Positions 8,179 through 16,414 of a stretch of 64,000 nucleotides of DNA are shown one piece after another. The number at the start of each line of letters is the position of its first letter. Positions within the stretch are counted from its first letter, which is position 1. The stretch comes from Treponema sp. (GTDB taxonomy: Bacteria; Spirochaetota; Spirochaetia; Treponematales; Treponemataceae). The notes below the pieces were generated by a model, which saw nothing but the letters and a program-made list of their open reading frames with translations, searched no databases and was not told the origin of the DNA. Where the stretch lies: assembly GCA_024693045.1 (NCBI GenBank), contig JAILLQ010000021.1:1-64000 (forward strand). The letters are read 5' to 3'. Position numbers and translations under genes: made by a program.

Positions 8179-8281
8179 AGTAATAGTTAATTCAACACCA
8201 TTAATTGTATTAAGCAATATAGATGAATTACTCTTATTAAAACAACTTTATAACTTAGTTAAAAACGAGGCAAAAGAATAA
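8174..8281 (+). pseudogene. Truncated PIN-domain (DUF3368-like) toxin remnant
   Basis: The frame reads PKVIVNSTPLIVLSNIDE, then LLLLKQLYNLV, which is the N-terminal signature of DUF3368 PIN-fold RNases (an Asn/Ser-Pro-Leu-Ile strand followed by a helix). It then jumps to KNEAKE and stops at 8279-8281, so most of the PIN domain, including the later acidic residues, has been deleted. The expected start codon position holds ATA (8171-8173), so the start is lost too. It overlaps the end of the antitoxin remnant, as intact pairs often do. Confidence 0.6.
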
Positions 8282-8387
8282 TGTCTACTAATGAAGATAT
8301 TGTAAGTGAAAATGTCACCAAAAACGTCCCTTTTTTCTGATGCTTTTTACAAATCCTATGTCTTATCACCCGCCACACCTTTAAAAA

Positions 8388-8415
8388 TTGAGTTTTAGAA
8401 AAAAAGTGATATCAT
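8388..8415 (+). promoter_or_regulatory. Candidate promoter of the GGDEF-EAL gene
   Basis: TTGAGT at 8388-8393, a 16-base spacer, and TATCAT at 8410-8415. The ATG follows six bases later at 8422, with no Shine-Dalgarno, so the transcript would be leaderless or nearly so. AT-rich context makes chance matches possible. Confidence 0.35.
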
Positions 8416-8421
8416 AATATT

Positions 8422-10677
8422 ATGAGAAAGTTTATGCATGTAAATTTTAGTCCTAGAAAGATTCGCTTTTTTTCGACTTTTCTTGTTAGTATTGTCACCA
8501 TGACTGTGGTTTTGCTATTAACAAACTGTATTATGAACCGGTCACTGGAGAATGCTGAAAAGCAGTATATTAAAACTTGCGAAGGAGTTTTAGAGGGCTA
8601 CTCGAATGCGATTTATTATTATCTAGAAAACTATCATACTTCTCTTTCTTCCATGTACAATCGGGAACTTTTTTTAACTAACGATATAAAAGAGATTCAC
8701 AATTGGATAAAAAAGACGGTTCCTTTTTCGCACAAAGATTTATGTGTTACTTACTATGTTACTAAAGAAGGAATGGCTTATTTTTCAAATGGCTTGATTC
8801 ATGACATTTCTGGAACTTCTTATTATGAGTATGCAAAGCAAAACAAAATCGAATATTTGGTTTCTGATATTTATAAGTCAAAATATACTAATGAACTTGT
8901 TATAATTATTGCTTTACCTGTTTACCAGGGTAATAACTTTGAAGGCATGCTTTGTGCTGGAATAGTTCTTGATGTTTTTCAGAAAATTACTGAAGAGATA
9001 AAAATCGGTAATAACAGCTCTGCTTATCTTATTGATAAATCTGGAAAATTCATTGCCTCTTCAAATAAAAGTATGATAGGTAAAAAATTTAAACCTTCTG
9101 ATAAGGATTATAAGAATATATCATCTGATTTTATTGCTTTATCAGAGAAGGGGTATGTGGAAACTGTTTCTTCTACAGGTGAAAAAATCAATTTGTTCTT
9201 AAAAAAAATCCCTGTATGTGGCTGGACTCTTACTGTTGGTTTTACTAAAGCGGAACTCAATAAAATCTATAAGCAGCAGCATATAGTTAGAATCAGTGTC
9301 ATTATCGTTTCCCTTGTTGCCATTCTTATTCTTCTCTTTTTAGAAATGAAAATAAGTGAAAGTTTTTATAAAAGGCAGCTGATTTCTTTTTCTTATGACA
9401 GTTTGACTAAATTATGGACCAGACAAAAATTTGAATACGAAGCTAAAAAACTTCTCAAGCGATATCCTGACTCTGTTTTTATGTTTATAGAAACAGATAT
9501 CCGGGGATTTAAATTTATTAACCAGAATTACGGTTCTCAGGTAGCAGATAATTTGATAAGTTCATTCTCTACACAAATTAATACTCTAGCTATGGAACGT
9601 CACGGTTTAATTGGACGCGGATATGCCGATCGTTTTTACATGTTATTCCGTGTTAAAAATGTAAGAAGTGCTATGAGCGATTTTAATAATAAAATTTACG
9701 ATTTAATGGAAAGATGTAAAAATCATGATATTCCATTCTTTCCAAAATTTGGAATCACATTCATCAAACCAAAAAATCATAAATACTGGTCAATTAAGGA
9801 ACTTGTAAGTCAGGCCGGTTTTGCAAAAAATACGATTAAAAACAATATGCTTTCTCCTTACGCAGTTTATAATACGCGAATGGTAAAAAATGCCAGAGAA
9901 ATCAACTTTATCGAAAGCAGCATGGAAAAGGCTCTGGCTAACGAAGAGTTTTTTGTTGTTTATCAGCCAAAAATTTCTCTTGCAGACGATAAAGTTGTTG
10001 GGGCAGAAGCTCTTGTACGGTGGAAAAATCCTGATAAAGGAATTATAGGTCCTAATCAATTTATAGAAGTTTTTGAAAAGAATAATTTTATCCAAAAACT
10101 GGATTTTTATGTTTACGATAAAGTATTTAATTTTATAGACAGGCAGCTTAAGGCTGGAAAAAAGATTGTTCCAATTTCTGTGAATATGTCTAGAAATCAC
10201 AATAAACCGGAAAAGTTCGTTCAGGAATTTACAAAAATTTTTAATAAATACGACATTCCGTCTAGTCTTGTTCAAGTTGAAATTATCGAACGCTCTGTGA
10301 TGGACAAGTATGCTCTTCAGGCTATTACGGTGCTTCTGCATGATAATGGATTCTCTGTTGCTATGGATGATTTTGGTACAGGAGAATCTTCACTGAGTAT
10401 GCTTACAAAAGTTCCTGTTGATGTTTTAAAATTTGACCGGGAATTCCTTCTTTCTTCAACAAAAGAAAACGGCGATATGGATGAAGATTCTGCTAATTTT
10501 ATTTCTATTCTTATCAACTTGAGTAAGGTTCTTAAAAAGGAAACTATTTTTGAAGGGGTTGAAACAGAGAGCCAAAGGGACTTCTTAAAATCAATTAAAT
10601 GCGACCAGGTTCAGGGATTTTTCTACTCAAAACCACTTTCAGAAGAAGATTTTGTTGAATTCTTAAAAAATCATTAA
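8422..10677 (+). CDS. Membrane sensor GGDEF-EAL protein, probable c-di-GMP phosphodiesterase
   Basis: Membrane-bound cyclic-di-GMP enzyme, 751 aa. A transmembrane helix near residues 14-35 and a second near 288-312 flank a periplasmic dCache-like sensor domain (~40-285). The GGDEF domain (~330-460) is degenerate: where GG(D/E)EF should be, it reads GYADRF, so cyclase activity is unlikely. The EAL domain (~490-750) keeps AEALVRW, the Asn in VNMSR, MDDFGTG, LKFDREF and the Glu in FEGVETE, so it should hydrolyse c-di-GMP to pGpG, with the GGDEF part perhaps binding GTP as a regulator. It stands alone, and likely feeds motility or chemotaxis control together with the HD-GYP protein at 56376. Confidence 0.92.
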   Translation: MRKFMHVNFSPRKIRFFSTFLVSIVTMTVVLLLTNCIMNRSLENAEKQYIKTCEGVLEGYSNAIYYYLENYHTSLSSMYNRELFLTNDIKEIHNWIKKTVPFSHKDLCVTYYVTKEGMAYFSNGLIHDISGTSYYEYAKQNKIEYLVSDIYKSKYTNELVIIIALPVYQGNNFEGMLCAGIVLDVFQKITEEIKIGNNSSAYLIDKSGKFIASSNKSMIGKKFKPSDKDYKNISSDFIALSEKGYVETVSSTGEKINLFLKKIPVCGWTLTVGFTKAELNKIYKQQHIVRISVIIVSLVAILILLFLEMKISESFYKRQLISFSYDSLTKLWTRQKFEYEAKKLLKRYPDSVFMFIETDIRGFKFINQNYGSQVADNLISSFSTQINTLAMERHGLIGRGYADRFYMLFRVKNVRSAMSDFNNKIYDLMERCKNHDIPFFPKFGITFIKPKNHKYWSIKELVSQAGFAKNTIKNNMLSPYAVYNTRMVKNAREINFIESSMEKALANEEFFVVYQPKISLADDKVVGAEALVRWKNPDKGIIGPNQFIEVFEKNNFIQKLDFYVYDKVFNFIDRQLKAGKKIVPISVNMSRNHNKPEKFVQEFTKIFNKYDIPSSLVQVEIIERSVMDKYALQAITVLLHDNGFSVAMDDFGTGESSLSMLTKVPVDVLKFDREFLLSSTKENGDMDEDSANFISILINLSKVLKKETIFEGVETESQRDFLKSIKCDQVQGFFYSKPLSEEDFVEFLKNH

Positions 10678-10700
10678 GAGAGGGCGGGCGGCAAATTGTC

Positions 10701-11414
10701 TTACATACCTGCTAAATCTTTTATAACTTGCCCTGCGATAATAAGACCGGCTACCGAAGGCACAAAGGCAGAGCTTCCAGGGGCAGGGGAAGCGCCCTTT
10801 AATTCTGAATCGGGACCGCTTTTGGGTGTTAGGGCCTTTTCTGTAGAAAAAAGAACTTTTACATCTGTAATTCCGCGTTTTTTACATTCCTGGCGCATAA
10901 CCCGGGCAAGTGGGCAGACGCTGGTTTGGGAAATATCTGCAATCTGAAAGGCTGTGGGGTCAAGCTTGTTTCCGGCTCCCATACAGGAAATTACGGGAAC
11001 ATTATTTTCTTTTGCCTGCTGAATTATAAGGATTTTAGCAGTTACGGTGTCTACGGCGTCCACAACATAATCGTATTGAGAAAAGTCAAAATCGTCCTTG
11101 TTTTGAGGAAGATAAAAACATTCAAAAGCCTTTACCTGAGCCTGGGGATTTATGTCCAGAATTCGCTCTTTCATCACCTCTACTTTTGACCGGCCGATTG
11201 TGGAATGAAGGGCTACAATCTGGCGGTTTATGTTTGTAAGGGAAACGGTATCCTTGTCAATAAGGTCCAGTCTGGAGATTCCGCTTCTGGCAAGGGCTTC
11301 TGCTACATGGCCGCCGACTCCGCCTATTCCAAAGATTGCTACATGAGAAGCTTTTAATTTTTCCATGCACTGGCTTCCGAGTAGGAGTTCTGTTCTTGAA
11401 AATTCGTTCAGCAT
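10701..11414 (-). CDS. tcdA: tRNA threonylcarbamoyladenosine dehydratase (E1-like)
   Basis: ThiF/E1-superfamily enzyme, 237 aa, that uses ATP to cyclise t6A37 of ANN-decoding tRNAs to ct6A. The N-terminal nucleotide fold has GIGGVGGHVAEALARSGI near residues 30-47, then the DKDTVSLTNINRQ block with Asp and Arg used in adenylation, and GRSKVEVM. DAVDTV near residue 110 is the typical E1 motif. The length and lack of a ubiquitin-like partner fit TcdA/CsdL rather than ThiF or MoeB. A TATAAT box and an AAGGA ribosome site lie upstream on the minus strand. It ends close to the convergent GGDEF-EAL gene. Confidence 0.9.
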   Translation of the reverse strand: MLNEFSRTELLLGSQCMEKLKASHVAIFGIGGVGGHVAEALARSGISRLDLIDKDTVSLTNINRQIVALHSTIGRSKVEVMKERILDINPQAQVKAFECFYLPQNKDDFDFSQYDYVVDAVDTVTAKILIIQQAKENNVPVISCMGAGNKLDPTAFQIADISQTSVCPLARVMRQECKKRGITDVKVLFSTEKALTPKSGPDSELKGASPAPGSSAFVPSVAGLIIAGQVIKDLAGM

Positions 11415-11492
11415 ATTATTCCTTACACTTCCTTGCCGGCGATTATAGCACAGGAGGGGATTAGAAAAAAGGTTGGAAATGAAGGGGAATTC

Positions 11493-11521
11493 TTGAAGAA
11501 AGGCGAAAAAATAACTAGATT
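11493..11521 (+). promoter_or_regulatory. Candidate promoter of the GNAT gene
   Basis: TTGAAG (11493-11498), a 17-base spacer and TAGATT (11516-11521). The ATG is six bases further on, again without a Shine-Dalgarno, which suggests a leaderless message. Weak by itself; it gains weight from the same layout at other genes in the window. Confidence 0.4.
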
Positions 11522-11527
11522 GAAAAT

Positions 11528-12103
11528 ATGCTTAGGAATTTTGATGAAAGTAATATACCTTTTTTGGTTGAAAGACTTTTACCGCTATGGGGAATTAAGG
11601 GTGAAAGCGAGGACTTTAACCGCCTTTATGTAAAAATGATTTTACTTTCGAATATGCACGAAAATCAGATGCAGTTTGAAATTTCTGACAAAGGTAAAGT
11701 GAAAGCTATAGCCTTTCTGGCTAGAAAGGGCGATTTTTGTAATTACAGTAGAATTGAAGAAATATATAAAAAACTTGATGAAGAAAAGAAAACTTATTTT
11801 CGAAATGGAAAAGATTACCTTTTCAAAATGGAAGAAAAGACTTTTTCCCTGCTTGGTGAAAATGATGTAAAGCTCTGCCTTTTTGTGAGTATCGAAAAGG
11901 GCTGGGGGCATCGCATTTTAGAAGAAGTTTTTGCCCTTCTCAAAAGCAAAGGAATTGCAAATGTCTATCTCTGGACTGACTGCGAGTGTAACGTTCAGTG
12001 GTACTTTGACCATGACTATTTCCTTGTATCTGAAGAAGAATACCCGCCATTTAGCAGAAACGGTAAAAAATATATGACTTATATTTTCAAGAAGAGCTTG
12101 TAG
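11528..12103 (+). CDS. GNAT-fold acetyltransferase-like protein
   Basis: 191 aa, probably cytoplasmic. The C-terminal half has the GNAT layout: strand LCLFVSIEKGWGHRILEEVFALLKSKGIANVYLWTD, where KGWGHRIL replaces the acetyl-CoA-binding Q/RxxGxG/A loop, followed by NVQWYFDHDYFLVSEEEYP, equivalent to the N-x-x-x-xxF-Y-x-x-x-G-F segment. The substrate cannot be inferred. It stands alone between tcdA (divergent) and the convergent mutS-like gene. The starting Met is the first in-frame ATG with a plausible promoter; an overlapping frame at 11433 is rejected. Confidence 0.75.
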   Translation: MLRNFDESNIPFLVERLLPLWGIKGESEDFNRLYVKMILLSNMHENQMQFEISDKGKVKAIAFLARKGDFCNYSRIEEIYKKLDEEKKTYFRNGKDYLFKMEEKTFSLLGENDVKLCLFVSIEKGWGHRILEEVFALLKSKGIANVYLWTDCECNVQWYFDHDYFLVSEEEYPPFSRNGKKYMTYIFKKSL

Positions 12104-12116
12104 GCGGGGCGGGAAT

Positions 12117-13775
12117 TTATTTTGCAGTTAGCATTTCGTAAGTAACACCGTACTTTTCGGCAATATCTTTTGCAAAGGAAACTCCTTCTGGAGGAGCAAT
12201 TTCTACTTTGAAAGAGCGTTGTCCGTCTTTTGCTTTTACAACAAGGGAAGAAGCTTTGAATTTGCTTTCTCCGGCGTTGATTTCGTCTATATCAAAAGCA
12301 AGCTTGTGCATGTGTGTGTTGTAGATAGTGCGGATTCCCTTGGTTAAAATGGCACGAACAGAGTCTTTTGCAATGTAATAGCCTTCTTCAAAAGATGTTG
12401 TTGAATATGTTTCATTCAGTAAAAGAAGGCTGGTGTCACTGCATTCTGTGTAGAGTTCTTTAAATCGTTTACATTCTTCGCCTAGTCTTCCTAAATCTAG
12501 TGTTTTGTCTTCGTCTGCCGGGAAATGGGTATAAATGGAATCTACAGGCATAAAATCAAACTTTTCGCCAGGAATGTAAAGACCAGCCTGGGCAAGCACG
12601 AAAAGCAGCCCGATTGCCTGGGTTATAGTAGTTTTTCCTCCTCTGTTAGCTCCTGTTAAAATGTATGCAAGGTGGTCGGGGTCAAAGTCCAGGTTATTTG
12701 TTATAATTTCAGCAGGACCTTTATCTTCAAAGGCGGAAACTAACTTGAAATTATATATTCCTCGGGCCTGCATAAAGCACTTGTCTTTACCGTTTGCGAT
12801 ATTTGCCTTTGAAAAGTTAAATCCCTTTTTCTGCATATTTTTAAAGTATTCTGCAAAACGAATGTAAAAAATGAATTGTGGTATTAAATCTGTGATTTCT
12901 GTAACTGGAATATAAACATATTTTTTTAATGTTGCCTTTAATTTATGAACAATACTTGAAATCATTGTGTTTGCAATTTTGTCCAGATGAAATGTTGCAG
13001 ATTGTGCCCTAGGGTCATTTACACCAGCAATTGCTATGAGTTTTGAAAATATGTCTTCGTTCATTTCCATTGAATGGAATTTATAGTTTTCATTCCAGTC
13101 TGTGTCTTTGTTTAGCTGGTCTTTTTGAGATACTTTTTTTACAAACTCACCGATTACATTTGAAGAGGTAAATGATTTTTTGTTGAATGAAACAAGTCCT
13201 ATTCCGTTTGCCTCAAATTTTTCGTTCAGATTTATTCCCAGGGTAATACTTTTTAGGTTTTCTGTATTTGCTTTAAGAGATGCTATGTCTTTTTTTAGTT
13301 CTGCAAAACCATTGTCAGAATAAATTTTGTCTACATGATTTTTTAATGAGTTTATACCTTCTGATTTAAGCTTGTATCCATCCAGGCATGAATGAATAGC
13401 TTCTACAGATTTTATATAGCCGTTAATTTGTTCAAGCTGGTGCAGAAGTTCCCATGCAGAATCGCTTTCTTCAAAATGACCGGAAAAGCCGCTGAATCTT
13501 TTTTCATAATTGATTTTTTCCAGTTCTTCCAGAAGATTCTTGCTCATCTCAGGATTGTTAAAAATGTCGTCAAAAACGTCGCAGCGGTATTTTGTTACAG
13601 AGGGGTCATCGGTCATTTTGTAGAAAATCTGTGCAAAATGTTCTCTTTCCTCTGTTTTGTCTGTTATTTTATTGCAGATAAAATCAATTCCCAAATCGTG
13701 GAATGCAGTGTCTGAAAGTGTTTTAAAATTATCTTCTCCGAAAGGGTACAAAAGGTTGATTTTTTCTTCGTTCAT
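12117..13775 (-). CDS. MutS-domain ATPase (MutS-like, no mismatch-recognition domain)
   Basis: 552 aa. The C-terminal third is a MutS domain V ATPase: Walker A TGANRGGKTT near residues 373-382, and a Walker B-like SLLLLNETYSTTSFEEG near 449-465, then the NTHMHKLA switch. The N-terminal ~350 residues resemble lever and core helices, with no domain I mismatch-binding motif (F-x-E). The protein is thus not canonical MutS. The first Walker B acid is Asn instead of Asp, while the following Glu is kept. Related MutS-like ATPases have roles outside mismatch repair, but the role here is unknown. No ribosome site is visible; the gene is monocistronic. Confidence 0.82.
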   Translation of the reverse strand: MNEEKINLLYPFGEDNFKTLSDTAFHDLGIDFICNKITDKTEEREHFAQIFYKMTDDPSVTKYRCDVFDDIFNNPEMSKNLLEELEKINYEKRFSGFSGHFEESDSAWELLHQLEQINGYIKSVEAIHSCLDGYKLKSEGINSLKNHVDKIYSDNGFAELKKDIASLKANTENLKSITLGINLNEKFEANGIGLVSFNKKSFTSSNVIGEFVKKVSQKDQLNKDTDWNENYKFHSMEMNEDIFSKLIAIAGVNDPRAQSATFHLDKIANTMISSIVHKLKATLKKYVYIPVTEITDLIPQFIFYIRFAEYFKNMQKKGFNFSKANIANGKDKCFMQARGIYNFKLVSAFEDKGPAEIITNNLDFDPDHLAYILTGANRGGKTTITQAIGLLFVLAQAGLYIPGEKFDFMPVDSIYTHFPADEDKTLDLGRLGEECKRFKELYTECSDTSLLLLNETYSTTSFEEGYYIAKDSVRAILTKGIRTIYNTHMHKLAFDIDEINAGESKFKASSLVVKAKDGQRSFKVEIAPPEGVSFAKDIAEKYGVTYEMLTAK

Positions 13776-13822
13776 GCTGTTAATTTAACGAAATTAATTT
13801 CATATGGAAAGAGAAAAATAAA

Positions 13823-13853
13823 AAAAGCGTATTCCTTTTTGGAATACGCTTTT
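13823..13853 (-). terminator. Rho-independent terminator after pheT
   Basis: A perfect 13-bp stem, AAAAGCGTATTCC / GGAATACGCTTTT, with a 5-base loop. On the minus strand it is followed by a T-run, so it terminates pheT. The symmetrical A/T flanks could also allow some read-in protection of the mutS-like gene upstream. Confidence 0.92.
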
Positions 13854-13873
13854 GGTTTTACTGCCAGTTTATT

Positions 13874-16222
13874 TTAGCAGATTTCGCAGTTGTCGCTTTT
13901 TTCTGTTGTAATAGCTTTTCCGTCTGCTACAAGATTTACACCGGCAATTTGTGCAGTGTGATTTTTGATTTCATAATAACACTTGCAGAATTTGTCGATG
14001 TCAATTTTTGCAGGCTTCTGGAAACTTGGATCAGCACCTTCAAGGACTACAGGAGTTCCTGCTGGAGCCCAAGGAGCTGTAAGAAGTTCAACCTTTTCTT
14101 TTCCGTCTTCTGTGTAATCTGCAGCAAGGAGCATTCCTCGACTTTCTACACCCTTCATCTTTCGAGGAGCAAGGTTAGAAGCGATGATTACATGTTTTCC
14201 TAAAAGTTCTTCTTCTTTAAGGTAAGGGCGAAGACCTGACTGAATAATTCTGTCTTCTCCGCTTCCATCGTCCATGTGTTCGATATAGAGTTTGTCGCCC
14301 TGAGGATTTGTTTCTACAGATTTGATTACTGCAACTTTAAGTTCAACATGTTCATTGAAATATGCAACCTGGTCTTCTGCAAATTTAGGACCTTTTTCTG
14401 CTGGTGCAGCAGGCTTTTTAGCTTCCTGTTTTTTCTGAGCAGGTGCAGATACATTTGCATTTGCTTTTCCAGCTTTTTTATCTTTTGGAGTAAGAGCTAG
14501 TAATTCTTCAAGGTCGATTTCTCCACCAAAGCATGGAACTGTAATTGCCCAGTTTTCAAGAACCTGTGGATGAATTTCACCGAATACGCCGACTTGTTTT
14601 CCGTTTACCATAACGGCTGCCTGACGACCAGGAATAAAGCGTGAATCATTTGATTCTGCAACTTCATATTTGTGGTCAAGGAAGTAAAGTACAGAAGCAA
14701 CTTCAGAGGCTGCGGTGTTGTAGTTTGCGTTTGCTTCAGCTGTGATAAAGCCTAAGCACTGTCGTGTTCTGGTTCCTGTATTTTCTTCTTCGCAAAGGTA
14801 TGCAACTTTTCCGATTTCGAAAATTTTGTGTGGATAAATTGCATTTGCGGATTTTGCTTCTGCACGCAAGAGGGAAGAAAGTATATCTGAGCGAACGAAC
14901 TGATAGTTTTCGCTCATAGGGTTTGCAATTTCGATTACTTTTGCAGGATCTATCAACATATTGTCGATAAAGTCTTTCTTTGAGCCTACATAGTTAAAAA
15001 TCATTTCCTGGTAGCCGAGACCAACCATCAATGTTTTTGCTTTTCTTGAATAGTAAGTTATTGGAAGAAGACGACCGATTGTGAAATCATTTGGAGTTTC
15101 CGGCTGATATGTTTCAAGCTTTGTTCCAATCATTACATCTTCAATTACATCAACTTCGTGAAGGAAGTCGTTGCGGTAAGGAGCTGGAGAAAGAGTGTAT
15201 TCGAAATCGTCATCGGCAATTTTTTTAGATTCAACTGTGGAACCCATTCTTACAAGAGCATCCTGGATTGTTGCATCGTCGAAGTTTGTTCCTAAAAGCT
15301 TGTTGATGTGCTTTAAAGTTGCTTTTGTTGTTGGCTGGAAGTAGTAAGGAGCAACAACATCACGGCCGAAGCAAGTGTCGTATGGATGTTTTACCATAAT
15401 AGGTTCAATTTCGTAACCTACATCTGCAAAGTCACAGGCAACGATATTTGCTGCGAGCATAAGGTTTTCCATGTTATCGCCTGTAAGTTCTACCATAAGA
15501 CCTGTATCGCCAACCTGTACGTTTCCCAAAGTTGCACTGTTGATAACAGGAGCCATAGAAAGAACTTCTCCACTTGCATCTGTGAGCAATGGGAACTTTT
15601 TTAAGTCCTGGATAATCCAGCCGAAATCTTTTCCTTTTGGATGTTCTGTAAGAATCTGGCGGCAAGTCATAGGACTTTCAAAACCAAGAGGAACAAAAGA
15701 AGTTTTATCAGGATCTACAGCTTTATACTGAGCAGGGAATTTAACATCTTTAATTCTGTAAACACCCATAGAAATAGACTTTCTTTTGCGTCCAAAGTTC
15801 CAGCAGAGTTTTTCCTGAGTCTGGATGATATCTTTGAGCATAGGGTCGTCGATTGCCTTTCCGGAAATAAGGAAAGAAACCATATAAGGGCGGATGTCTT
15901 TGAGTTCTGGGTCAACGATAATTTCGCGACCATGTGTATCTTTTATGTTTCCTTTAGAAGACATGAATTTTGAATAGTCAGTTCCTTTTACACCACGGTG
16001 AAGGCGAAGCTGGCGGGCAACACCGTTTGTTGACCAGAGGTCCGGGCGGTTTGTGTCGTTTAATTCAATTTTTATGACTCTTTCTGCTTCTGGCTGAGTT
16101 GTGTCAGGTTTTTCATCTAGTTCAGCCTTTGCATAAGTAAGTTTCTTTTCAAGAGTGTCGTAGTCGTATTTTTCTTCAAGAAGAGTGAAGAAGAGCTGTT
16201 CATTTACTTCAATTTTTGGCAT
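13874..16222 (-). CDS. pheT: Phenylalanyl-tRNA synthetase beta chain, archaeal type with tRNA-binding tail
   Basis: Beta subunit of PheRS, 782 aa. The N-terminus (MPKIEVNEQLFFTLLEE) and the NDTNRPDLWSTNGVARQLR segment match the archaeal/eukaryotic form, which spirochetes are known to carry in place of the bacterial form. B3/B4-like and B5 domains precede the catalytic-like domain. After an Ala/Lys/Pro linker (residues ~585-620) comes an extra C-terminal EMAPII/Trbp111-type OB fold (~625-735: HVELKVAVIKSVETNPQGDKLY, SNLAPRKMKGVESRGM), which bacterial PheT carries at the N-terminus instead. The tail ends in NCEIC. No pheS lies next to it. ATG with AAGGATTTACC upstream. Confidence 0.93.
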   Translation of the reverse strand: MPKIEVNEQLFFTLLEEKYDYDTLEKKLTYAKAELDEKPDTTQPEAERVIKIELNDTNRPDLWSTNGVARQLRLHRGVKGTDYSKFMSSKGNIKDTHGREIIVDPELKDIRPYMVSFLISGKAIDDPMLKDIIQTQEKLCWNFGRKRKSISMGVYRIKDVKFPAQYKAVDPDKTSFVPLGFESPMTCRQILTEHPKGKDFGWIIQDLKKFPLLTDASGEVLSMAPVINSATLGNVQVGDTGLMVELTGDNMENLMLAANIVACDFADVGYEIEPIMVKHPYDTCFGRDVVAPYYFQPTTKATLKHINKLLGTNFDDATIQDALVRMGSTVESKKIADDDFEYTLSPAPYRNDFLHEVDVIEDVMIGTKLETYQPETPNDFTIGRLLPITYYSRKAKTLMVGLGYQEMIFNYVGSKKDFIDNMLIDPAKVIEIANPMSENYQFVRSDILSSLLRAEAKSANAIYPHKIFEIGKVAYLCEEENTGTRTRQCLGFITAEANANYNTAASEVASVLYFLDHKYEVAESNDSRFIPGRQAAVMVNGKQVGVFGEIHPQVLENWAITVPCFGGEIDLEELLALTPKDKKAGKANANVSAPAQKKQEAKKPAAPAEKGPKFAEDQVAYFNEHVELKVAVIKSVETNPQGDKLYIEHMDDGSGEDRIIQSGLRPYLKEEELLGKHVIIASNLAPRKMKGVESRGMLLAADYTEDGKEKVELLTAPWAPAGTPVVLEGADPSFQKPAKIDIDKFCKCYYEIKNHTAQIAGVNLVADGKAITTEKSDNCEIC

Positions 16223-16337
16223 GGTAAATCCTTCTAAACTTATATATAAGAAAATTATAATTCATTATGAAGATTGTTTCAATTTGTAAGCCGTCGATTT
16301 AAATCTGTCTATTTACATAGAATTTATACAAATTCTG

Positions 16338-16366
16338 TTGACTATTATTATACAAGTGTATATATT
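16338..16366 (+). promoter_or_regulatory. Promoter with palindromic operator, marR-efflux operon
   Basis: TTGACT (16338-16343), a 17-base spacer and TATATT (16361-16366). The spacer and the start of the -10 box hold the palindrome TATAC-AAGT-GTATA (16349-16362). A repressor bound there would block polymerase directly, so this is a likely operator for the MarR protein encoded next. Confidence 0.65.
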
Positions 16367-16414
16367 CAAAAAATAGATAGTCCAATTTTGGAATATCTAA
16401 AAAAAGAGGATTTT

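Larger units (their letters stand above)
7827..8333. mobile_element. 507-bp cassette with perfect 20-bp inverted termini
   Basis: Bases 7827-7846 (AAAGGGACGTTTTTGGTGAC) are exactly the reverse complement of 8314-8333. They enclose 467 bp of AT-rich DNA. The interior carries remnants of a UPF0175-type antitoxin and a PIN/DUF3368-type toxin, both broken. There is no transposase inside. The match stops sharply on both sides; flanking bases give at most a TTT duplication. It may be a non-autonomous (MITE-like) element, or a segment invertible by a site-specific recombinase; the Mpi-like enzyme at 957 is a candidate. The two possibilities cannot be separated from one sequence. Confidence 0.65.

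Noticed and set aside
957..8333. Prophage or complete transposon spanning the island
   Set aside because: No integrase of the tyrosine type, capsid, terminase or transposase gene is seen; only the serine recombinase and short repeats.
957..8421. Bacteroides-type Mpi recognition repeats
   Set aside because: I looked by eye for ACGTTCGT-like paired sites around the recombinase and found none; the 20-bp arms at 7827 and 8314 have a different sequence.
9790..10341. 183-codon minus-strand frame within the EAL domain
   Set aside because: Overlaps a conserved domain and has no recognisable protein pattern.
16274..16414. 47-codon extension of the MarR frame
   Set aside because: It overlaps the best promoter and lacks a ribosome site; the ATG at 16415 has AAGAGGA upstream.
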